Shown in pieces: positions 22,916 to 27,677 of a stretch of 27,677 nucleotides of DNA (positions are counted from its first letter, which is position 1; every line of letters begins with the position of its first letter). The position numbers and the translations under genes were made by a program. The notes beneath the pieces are model-generated. The model searched no databases. It was not told the DNA's origin and saw only the letters and a list, made by a program, of their open reading frames with translations. Source of the stretch: Damh-18 sp964570795 (GTDB taxonomy: Bacteria > Patescibacteriota > Minisyncoccia > Phycocordibacterales > UBA918); the NCBI GenBank assembly GCA_964570795.1, contig CAZMYZ010000010.1, positions 1 to 27,677 of the forward strand, read 5' to 3'.

Positions 22916-23335
22916 TTATTCCAGAGTTTCAATACAATCCTGAATGGCCTTTTTTACCTCTCTCATTTCCTGTTGCGACTCATCATTAAGCACAACCGAG
23001 AGGGGTGAGAGAAATCCTCCCAATTCTGACCAAAGATATCTTAGGGTATTATCTAAATCATACACACCTTCCTCTGAACGTGCCCTCATGATATTTCCAT
23101 CCGGGGTGAAACTCACCCACACTCGAGATACATAACCATCATCCTCAAGTTGCGTTAAAAATTTCTGCAAGAATTCTTGCATTTCTTGCTTGGTCCTATT
23201 TTTTAATTCTGACGCCTCCACTACAATACCGATTTCCTGTATGAGCGGAGTCAGCGCACTTCTCACCTTATCCCGAGACTCAACATCAAAAGATTTTTCG
23301 TGCGATTTAAGATTTCTGTTTTCAGGATTTTCCAT
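22916..23335 (-). CDS. Hypothetical protein, 139 aa (tRNA-His island)
   Basis: Not recognised. Soluble, charged and probably alpha/beta: an N-terminal polar tail, a helix RDKVRSALTPLIQEIG, a helix KQEMQEFLQKFLTQLED, strands YVSRVWVSFTPDGNIM, and a C-terminal helix. TATACT ends 6 bases before ATG 23335. The region upstream of the start (23338-23425) is related to the region upstream of the cyclodipeptide synthase gene and is followed by an identical 212-bp repeat, so this gene occupies the same kind of slot. Its stop overlaps a 20-mer at 22903-22922 that matches 18 of 20 bases of the 78-bp element at 23652-23729. Confidence 0.65.
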   Translation of the reverse strand: MENPENRNLKSHEKSFDVESRDKVRSALTPLIQEIGIVVEASELKNRTKQEMQEFLQKFLTQLEDDGYVSRVWVSFTPDGNIMRARSEEGVYDLDNTLRYLWSELGGFLSPLSVVLNDESQQEMREVKKAIQDCIETLE

Positions 23336-23341
23336 ACCAAA

Positions 23342-23347
23342 AGTATA
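23342..23347 (-). promoter_or_regulatory. -10 box of the 139-aa gene
   Basis: TATACT, 6 bases before ATG 23335. The same TTTTGGTATACTTTTG context precedes the cyclodipeptide synthase gene. Confidence 0.65.
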
Positions 23348-23425
23348 CCAAAATTAATTCTCTCTAGGGTACCGTTTGGCTTGAACTAAAATCTCCCCTG
23401 TTTATGGGACATTTTAGTTCTTTTC

Positions 23426-23637
23426 TCATTAGGGCGGCTACCGGGAATCGGCGCAACTCACATCAATATTTTTGTTCATTCCATTCTAAAAATATTGTGT
23501 GGTTCCTGCCCTGCCTCGACCCTCTCTTTCTCCGCTCCGCTTCGAAATTCACATGGGCCTGCGGCTTTCGATTCCCGGTAGCCGCTCCAAAATGCAACCA
23601 CCCCGATACTTTCGTATCGGGGTGGGCATTTTGGGCG
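23426..23637 (-). repeat. 212-bp repeat R, copy 1
   Basis: Identical base for base to 25706-25917 (offset 2,280). Contents on the minus strand: a long hairpin (CAAAATGC, ACCCCGATAC, GAAA loop); a 17-mer antisense to the tRNA-His 3' end (23569-23585); a 118-bp core with CAATATTTTT/AAAAATATTG arms; and a sense copy of the tRNA-His 3' end (23434-23450). In this copy no tRNA precedes it. Confidence 0.95.
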
Positions 23638-23651
23638 ACGTCGTAGAGGAA

Positions 23652-23729
23652 GTTAGAACTGTCTTCCAGCGTTTGAACGATACGAGTATTTATATTCCTA
23701 CGTTCTACCCCACCGCTCACTCCACTATA
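23652..23729 (-). repeat. 78-bp element S, copy 1
   Basis: 76% identical without gaps to 24803-24880 (59 of 78 by hand count). Minus strand carries GTGGGGTAGAACG near its 5' end and ACAGTTCTAAC near its 3' end, followed by GACGTCGCCC, resembling tRNA D- and T-arm segments. It overlaps the remnant 3' end of the GrpB-ParB gene. Confidence 0.8.
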
Positions 23730-23824
23730 TCGGGAATGTAGTCACGGGATATTTTCCGCACCTTCACTGTCTGCATACCGAGAATAAATGTTTTCATCAA
23801 ACGATGCAGACCATCAAGGATGAG
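23717..23824 (-). pseudogene. Severed C-terminal 35 codons of the GrpB/ParB-like gene
   Basis: Beyond the TGA at 23825-23827 the same frame stays open and reads LILDGLHRLMKTFILGM, QTVKVRKISRDYIPDIVE, then TGA at 23717-23719. DGLHRL and VRKI look like the end of a ParB-like domain that continues directly from YPIDIMENKGR. One base change (TGG Trp to TGA) would explain the break. Confidence 0.65.
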
Positions 23825-24631
23825 TCATCTACCCTTATTCTCCATTATGTCTATCGGATATGAGAGGTCAGCATTCATCGTCCTGTCGTATTCAGCTTTA
23901 TGTTCGTCAGGATGCTCAATCACTTCTCGTGAAGTGAGGTTATACACGCCATTCTCCCAGAGAAACGGTATATCAAAATGCCACGTGAGTTCATTGATGC
24001 TCATTTCCTCTACAGGCACATCAAGTTTCCATACCTTCTCTTCGCTCCAACTAAAGTCAAAACCTACGTCTTTGATTATTTGTGGAATTTTTTCTTCCCT
24101 TTCTTCTCTTTTTGCTCTCACTATGACAGATGCAATGAAGTCCTCTTTACCGTTCGTATATGAAACTCTATCCTCTGGATATTTTTGAGCGAGGTCCTGT
24201 TTTAATCTCGCATACTCCTCAGCGACATCTGGATGTTTGAGGTAATACTCACGAATAAGAATGTGGTTTGTCCATTCTTTGCTTGTTTCCTCAACAAACT
24301 GCAAATGGTGTGTTCTTCTTTCTTCAGGACCTTTTACTGCCAGTCTCCTTTCTGGAACCCCTCTTTCCCCGACATACTCATACCCTAATTTTTCTAAATC
24401 ATCTTTGATTGCGTCTGCTTCACCAAGTGACCGCACCACGGCAAACATATCTATGATAGGTTTTGCAGGGATATTTGGAATTGCAGTGCTTCCGCCGTGC
24501 GATATTTTGAGGATTGTATTTGGAAATTTAGCAAGCAATAGCTTCTTCTCCTCTTCAAAGAGAGCTTTCCAATTAGGATTATGTGGGACCAGTCTAACGG
24601 TTCCTCGTTTTACACCAAGTTCGTCTTCCAT
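23825..24631 (-). CDS. GrpB-family protein with truncated ParB-like tail
   Basis: 268 aa. Residues ~7-175 form the GrpB (UPF0157) domain of the nucleotidyltransferase fold: VRLVPHNPNWKALFEEEK, ISHGGSTAIPNIPAKPIIDM (the GSTxxPxxxAKPxID signature), RTHHLQFVE, and a helical end EEYARLKQDLAQKYPEDRVSYTNGKEDFI. The remaining ~90 residues (WKLDVPVEEMSINELTWHFDI, YNLTSREVIEHP, SYPIDIMENKGR) resemble the start of a ParB-like domain but are cut by an in-frame TGA. The function of GrpB domains is unknown. ATG 24631 follows TAGAGT by 7 bases; the frame also contains a TTG two codons earlier. Confidence 0.8.
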   Translation of the reverse strand: MEDELGVKRGTVRLVPHNPNWKALFEEEKKLLLAKFPNTILKISHGGSTAIPNIPAKPIIDMFAVVRSLGEADAIKDDLEKLGYEYVGERGVPERRLAVKGPEERRTHHLQFVEETSKEWTNHILIREYYLKHPDVAEEYARLKQDLAQKYPEDRVSYTNGKEDFIASVIVRAKREEREEKIPQIIKDVGFDFSWSEEKVWKLDVPVEEMSINELTWHFDIPFLWENGVYNLTSREVIEHPDEHKAEYDRTMNADLSYPIDIMENKGR

Positions 24632-24638
24632 ACCCAAA

Positions 24639-24644
24639 ACTCTA
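24639..24644 (-). promoter_or_regulatory. Extended -10 of the GrpB gene
   Basis: TGATAGAGT on the minus strand, 7 bases before ATG 24631. Confidence 0.45.
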
Positions 24645-24701
24645 TCAGGTTAGAACTGAAAAGTCATTGTTTGTCTTCATAAAATGAAGAAAACTACTTT
24701 A

Positions 24702-24794
24702 GGGCGACGTCGCAGAGCTGAAACAGTTTAGGAAACTGTTTCAGGAGGTTGTCGGTATTTTGAAAAAATACCATACAACCTGAACAGTCTCTGT
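24702..24794 (-). repeat. Stacked hairpins between the cyclodipeptide synthase and GrpB genes
   Basis: CTGAAACAGTTT/AAACTGTTTCAG (24718-24744), GGTATTTT/AAAATACC (24754-24772) nested in a CAGGTTGT/ACAACCT stem, and AGAGA/TCTCT next to it. GGGCGACGTCG at 24702 matches the junction at 23634. 24772-24794 is the inverted, one-mismatch copy of 8616-8638. Confidence 0.65.
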
Positions 24795-24802
24795 ATAGAG
24801 AT

Positions 24803-24880
24803 GTTAGAACTGTGTTTCAAAATTTGAACGACCCTTCTATCTACATTCCAACGTTCTACCCCACTGTGTAGTTCACTATA
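24803..24880 (-). repeat. 78-bp element S, copy 2
   Basis: Ungapped 76% match to 23652-23729. It starts 2 bases after the cyclodipeptide synthase stop codon, just as copy 1 sits at the end of the GrpB-ParB frame. Confidence 0.8.
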
Positions 24881-24882
24881 TG

Positions 24883-25614
24883 TTAGTCTGCATTCAATTG
24901 GGAAAGGTCTTTTGGTTTTTCAAGATAATCTTCCACGAGCACAGAGATTTGTCGTAGCTGTAATTTTGAAGCGTTGAAATATTTTCCCCCACGAATATCA
25001 AGAACGAGCTGGCTCATTCCACTGTCAACGTACGTTGGATACAAAATTAGGTTGTAAAGTGTCTTGTCCCAGTATATTCCACCAATCAAAGTTGGGAGTT
25101 CATCAATGATGTATCCTGCCAATCTATGTTTATCTTCGTCAGATACCTCCGCTTGGCGTAACTCAATATACTTCTCAACTTGTGCAAGGATTTGTGCTCG
25201 GAACTCATCGTTACTTTCGTATTCGTCAGCAATGACCTTCCGTAGCATATCGTAACCCCAATTGTATATATCCTCCCAAAAGATAATGTGTACCTGTGAG
25301 ATGTACCCTGTGTCGCCCGTTTCTCGTGCCAACGTTCGCTTTGCCTTATCAAACATTCCTGCTACGCTGTATCCCTTTTGTTCAACTTTCTTTAGAGCAT
25401 CCTCGTGAGAAAGTCCACGAAAAACCTCCCAATTGATTGCGTCAATTTTATCGGCAATAAGTATCACCGCATTTTTATTGGTGTGTTCGTGTGCCCATTT
25501 TACGTAGTGACGAGCGAGTTCGGGGGTAAGTAATTTATTACCAAGACTGATGCCAACAAAAATATTGAACATCTTGTCTTCTATTTCTTCCTGTCTCACA
25601 TTGAAATACTGCAT
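24883..25614 (-). CDS. tRNA-dependent cyclodipeptide synthase (CDPS)
   Basis: 243 aa. Makes a cyclic dipeptide from two aminoacyl-tRNAs on a class-I-synthetase-like Rossmann fold. Family landmarks: FVGISLGN with nucleophile Ser23 (AlbC Ser37); the helix YVKWAHEHTNKNAVILIAD; GYIIDELP with Tyr168 and Glu172 (AlbC Tyr178, Glu182); and ILYPT with Tyr192 (AlbC Tyr202). Spacings Tyr-4-Glu-20-Tyr equal those of AlbC. Asn26, Tyr192 and Pro193 sit at the positions that define the NYH and XYP subfamilies, giving a mixed N-Y-P set. ATG 25614 follows TATACT by 6 bases. The longer frame back to 25668 is rejected. No tailoring enzyme is adjacent. It lies in a repeat-flanked slot, about 300 bp downstream of tRNA-His on the same strand. 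Confidence 0.85.
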   Translation of the reverse strand: MQYFNVRQEEIEDKMFNIFVGISLGNKLLTPELARHYVKWAHEHTNKNAVILIADKIDAINWEVFRGLSHEDALKKVEQKGYSVAGMFDKAKRTLARETGDTGYISQVHIIFWEDIYNWGYDMLRKVIADEYESNDEFRAQILAQVEKYIELRQAEVSDEDKHRLAGYIIDELPTLIGGIYWDKTLYNLILYPTYVDSGMSQLVLDIRGGKYFNASKLQLRQISVLVEDYLEKPKDLSQLNAD

Positions 25615-25620
25615 CACAAA

Positions 25621-25626
25621 AGTATA
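25621..25626 (-). promoter_or_regulatory. -10 box of the cyclodipeptide synthase gene
   Basis: TATACT, 6 bases before ATG 25614. The 80 bases upstream are related to those before the 139-aa gene and keep a GTCCC/GGGGA stem. Confidence 0.65.
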
Positions 25627-25705
25627 CCAAAAAATATTCTCACTAGGGTATCGTTTGGCTAGAACCAAAAAATCCCCAGAGTACAGGGACCTTTTAGCTA
25701 AATCT

Positions 25706-25917
25706 TCATTAGGGCGGCTACCGGGAATCGGCGCAACTCACATCAATATTTTTGTTCATTCCATTCTAAAAATATTGTGTGGTTCCTGCCCTGCCTCGAC
25801 CCTCTCTTTCTCCGCTCCGCTTCGAAATTCACATGGGCCTGCGGCTTTCGATTCCCGGTAGCCGCTCCAAAATGCAACCACCCCGATACTTTCGTATCGG
25901 GGTGGGCATTTTGGGCG
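25706..25917 (-). repeat. 212-bp repeat R, copy 2, joined to tRNA-His
   Basis: Identical to 23426-23637. Here its upstream end merges with the tRNA-His 3' end. The antisense 17-mer is at 25849-25865 and the second sense copy of the tRNA 3' end at 25714-25730, so the ~200-bp element is bracketed by direct repeats of the tRNA tail. Confidence 0.95.
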
Positions 25918-25985
25918 GCTACCGGGAATCGAACCCGGACGGCCGGCTCCACAAACCGGAGTTCTACCACTAAACTATAGCCGCC
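25914..25985 (-). tRNA. tRNA-His (GUG)
   Basis: Complete cloverleaf on the minus strand. Acceptor GCGGCTA / TAGCCGC, with an encoded G-1 opposite C73, the identity element of tRNA-His. D-arm GTTT...GAAC; anticodon stem CCGGT/GCCGG with loop TTGTGGA, anticodon GTG; T-arm CCGGG TTCGATT CCCGG. The CCA tail is not encoded (CAA follows C73). It is the only complete tRNA in the window and is the source of the 3'-end copies inside repeat R. Confidence 0.96.
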
Positions 25986-25999
25986 ATGTGGTCCGCATA

Positions 26000-26028
26000 G
26001 TTATAGCGGTTTTTAGACAAATTGTCGA
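26000..26028 (-). promoter_or_regulatory. tRNA-His promoter
   Basis: TCGACA (26023-26028), 17-base spacer, TATAAC (26000-26005) on the minus strand, 14 bases before the tRNA. Confidence 0.65.
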
Positions 26029-26048
26029 GACGGGAAAAAGACAAACCT

Positions 26049-27311
26049 CTATTTCGCACTCGTGCCAATAAAGATAATTGTGGGGTCGTAGGGGTCGTAC
26101 GCCACAAACGACGCATTGCGGCTATTGTCGAGAGGTGTAATTGCCCAGGTCACTCCGTAGTTTATAGAGCGGTAAAATGTCTTGCCTGCTACAAAAGAAA
26201 TCTCGTTTGAATCATTCGGGTTGATTGCTACAGACGGTATTGGGAATTTCAAGGCACTTTCAATAATGTTTACCGGCTTCCAAAACTTTCCATAATCGGT
26301 ACTGCGATATAGTCCTGTGGATGCACTCGCATATACTGTTCCAGAAACACTTGGGTCTGCGACAATATATAGCAACCCGGAAGGTGTCTTTTCTGTTTTA
26401 TTGCGTTCAAGGAGCGCTGTGGCAACTGCTTTCACCTGCTTTGCACCTTCTTTATCACCCGCTCGGGAAAGTGACGTTGATTGCTCATTCAGTCGTTTTA
26501 CCTCTTTTGTTTTTTCTTCTTCCCAATTAAGCCACGTGAGTCCACCATCGACAGAATGATAAATCTTTCCCTTCTTCACAAGCAAGTATACAAATGAGGC
26601 TCGGGAACTATCATATGAAAAATTACTGATATATCCTTTGATATTCTGACCAATATTTTTCCACGTATCTCCCCCATCAATACTTCGCACTACCGTACCT
26701 ACACTCGTTCCCGCAAGTACAACACTGGCATTTTGTGGGTTCTGCACCAGTGCAGAAATATAGGTATCCATACCTGGTTCTGCATACACTGCACGCCATG
26801 CCTGCCCTTGAGTATCCGTTCTAAAGATACGCCCATTCCCTGAAACAACTCCCGATGCAAACGCGCGATTATCGGGATCATTTTTATCGAGAATAAAACT
26901 ATAAATTTGTTTTGGAGGGAAACTAATCTGCTTCCAATTATTCACGCGATCTTCATTCAAAAACAAACCGTCATCATAGGTAGAAACTACCAAACGACTT
27001 TCGGTGTTGGGATGAAAAGCGATACTGAGTACGTCGGCCACGCCGATTTTTGCATTTGTTGTTGTTGCAATTTTAAAATAATTTTCAAAATTTAAACCTC
27101 TATCATTGCTGCGGAGAATACTGTCTTTGTATACACCCATCACTACATCATCAGTATTTTGTACCAATTCTTCTGATTCTGTATTTTGCTCAGTGGGTTG
27201 AGTTTTTTCACTTTTATCCCCTGCCATAAAGGTCATTGCAATCGCAATAACAACCACAATTACCGCTACCGCAATAATAATTTGGAGGACTACATTTTTT
27301 TTCTCATTCAT
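26049..27311 (-). CDS. Membrane-anchored Asp-box (BNR) repeat protein
   Basis: 420 aa. One N-terminal helix (VVLQIIIAVAVIVVVIAIAMTF), a polar linker, then a sialidase/sortilin-like beta-propeller. Asp-box repeats (SxDxGxTW) are visible: SNDRGLNF, RTDTQGQAW, SIDGGDTW, SVDGGLTW, STDYGKFW, SINYGVTW. A helical insertion (KTKEVKRLNEQSTSLSRAG) interrupts the propeller after the fourth clear repeat. Probably exposed outside the membrane for binding or carbohydrate interaction; no catalytic residues can be assigned. TGCTACTAT lies 10 bases before ATG 27311. It is upstream of tRNA-His on the same strand, and the tRNA has its own promoter. Confidence 0.82.
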   Translation of the reverse strand: MNEKKNVVLQIIIAVAVIVVVIAIAMTFMAGDKSEKTQPTEQNTESEELVQNTDDVVMGVYKDSILRSNDRGLNFENYFKIATTTNAKIGVADVLSIAFHPNTESRLVVSTYDDGLFLNEDRVNNWKQISFPPKQIYSFILDKNDPDNRAFASGVVSGNGRIFRTDTQGQAWRAVYAEPGMDTYISALVQNPQNASVVLAGTSVGTVVRSIDGGDTWKNIGQNIKGYISNFSYDSSRASFVYLLVKKGKIYHSVDGGLTWLNWEEEKTKEVKRLNEQSTSLSRAGDKEGAKQVKAVATALLERNKTEKTPSGLLYIVADPSVSGTVYASASTGLYRSTDYGKFWKPVNIIESALKFPIPSVAINPNDSNEISFVAGKTFYRSINYGVTWAITPLDNSRNASFVAYDPYDPTIIFIGTSAK

Positions 27312-27386
27312 AGATGTATAAATAGTAGCATATTGTGTCTCGGGGAAAGGGTGTGGGTGATTATCGAGAAGTCCTTAGACTATAAG

Positions 27387-27415
27387 AAAAGGTCGGCAAA
27401 AAGCCGACCTTTTTA
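27387..27415 (+). terminator. Intrinsic terminator upstream of the BNR gene
   Basis: AAAAGGTCGGC / GCCGACCTTTT stem, AAAAA loop, T tail on the plus strand; near-symmetrical, so it may work in both directions. The gene it serves is not in the window. Confidence 0.85.
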
Positions 27416-27486
27416 TAATTTGGCGTCAGGTCAATAACTAAGGCTTTTGGTCACGATAAAACCATCTCCCAGATTGTTTTATCTAA

Positions 27487-27645
27487 TTATTTTAAGGAAC
27501 TGCGTTCTTAAAATAATAAGCACTCTCGACCCCGGCTCGCGGTTCGTCGCCTTTTGAGGGCGACTCACAACGCTCCGCCACACCAATCAAAAAAATCAGA
27601 CTGATGTCTGACTTTTTTGATTGGTGCCCAAGAGAGGATTTGAAC
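27487..27645 (-). repeat. R-like element ending in a tRNA 3' tail
   Basis: From high to low coordinates on the minus strand: a tRNA-Leu/Ser-like tail GTTCAAATCC...TTGGGCACCA (27645-27622); a long hairpin CACCAATC.../...GATTGGTG (27581-27626, 21-bp arms with one mismatch); GCGGAGCG and GGGTCGAG motifs; and an ATTATTTTAAG/CTTAAAATAAT hairpin (27487-27518). Same order of parts as repeat R. The sequence before the tail does not pair as a T-stem. No gene is seen in 27416-27677. Confidence 0.45.
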
Positions 27646-27677
27646 ATTACATGTTCAGTACAGGTTGTCGCTATTTT

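Noticed and set aside
23825..23827. Recoded UGA (Gly or Trp) as in some other candidate phyla
   Set aside because: nrdA, nrdB and other genes end normally at TGA, and no other in-frame TGA is seen in conserved genes.
25743..25970. Open frame across tRNA-His and repeat R (and its counterpart at 23463-23720)
   Set aside because: Its first part is the translation of the tRNA itself and the rest lies in a palindromic repeat; no start signal. The shared protein tail only reflects the identical DNA repeat.
27622..27677. A functional tRNA-Leu or tRNA-Ser at the window end
   Set aside because: The tail and CCA look right, but the bases before GTTCAAAT do not pair with the T-stem partner CCTCT; kept only as a tRNA-tail sequence.

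Overview
The window reads as a bacterial chromosome segment from the Candidate Phyla Radiation (Patescibacteria), most likely a Parcubacteria-type lineage. This is an inference from three things: a compact mosaic of core genes with small conserved hypotheticals typical of these genomes, many genes whose -10 box sits only 6-8 bases before the ATG (leaderless transcription), and long palindromic terminators and dispersed hairpin repeats between genes. TGA is used as an ordinary stop (nrdA, nrdB). No CRISPR array, insertion sequence, integrase or rRNA is visible.

Layout: (1) 1-3.1 kb, minus: 5' part of argS, a DUF2914 membrane protein, glyA. (2) 3.1-8.5 kb: a thymidylate/dNTP block with dut, thyA, three tandem diverging HIT-like proteins, a dCMP-deaminase-like enzyme overlapping a RfaE2-type nucleotidyltransferase gene, and folA. 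With glyA upstream and nrdB/nrdA downstream (13.3-17.4 kb), most of the route from NDPs through dUMP to dTMP and the folate cycle that serves it lies in one window. (3) 8.5-10.3 kb, minus: rplK, nusG, secE. (4) 10.4-13.0 kb: a GC-rich structured intergenic region, a SIMPL-domain protein, a matrixin-like metalloprotease, a hairpin cluster and a 111-aa hypothetical. (5) 17.7-22.8 kb: mscL, a ZIP metal transporter, an unannotated 31-aa membrane peptide, a conserved 167-aa hypothetical, a DUF475/TerC-type membrane protein, a coiled-coil protein, a GlgC-like ADP-glucose pyrophosphorylase and a TspO/MBR protein.

(6) 22.9-26.0 kb is the most unusual part: an island anchored on tRNA-His(GUG). Three genes in one orientation (a 139-aa hypothetical, a GrpB protein with a ParB-like tail broken by an in-frame TGA, and a cyclodipeptide synthase) are separated by repeats. 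Two 212-bp copies are identical, lie exactly 2,280 bp apart, and carry inverted and direct copies of the tRNA-His 3' end; two 78-bp elements are 76% identical to each other. The arrangement looks like single-gene cassettes accumulated at a tRNA attachment site. The cyclodipeptide synthase, whose family consumes aminoacyl-tRNA, lies about 300 bp downstream of tRNA-His in the same direction.

(7) 26.0-27.7 kb: a membrane-anchored Asp-box (BNR) repeat protein, a terminator, and an element at the window edge that again ends in a tRNA 3'-tail sequence.

Separate from the island, a two-hairpin element with compensating base changes occurs after nrdA and upstream of the metalloprotease gene, with weaker relatives before nusG and folA. 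All identifications are from reading the sequence; nothing was searched or computed.
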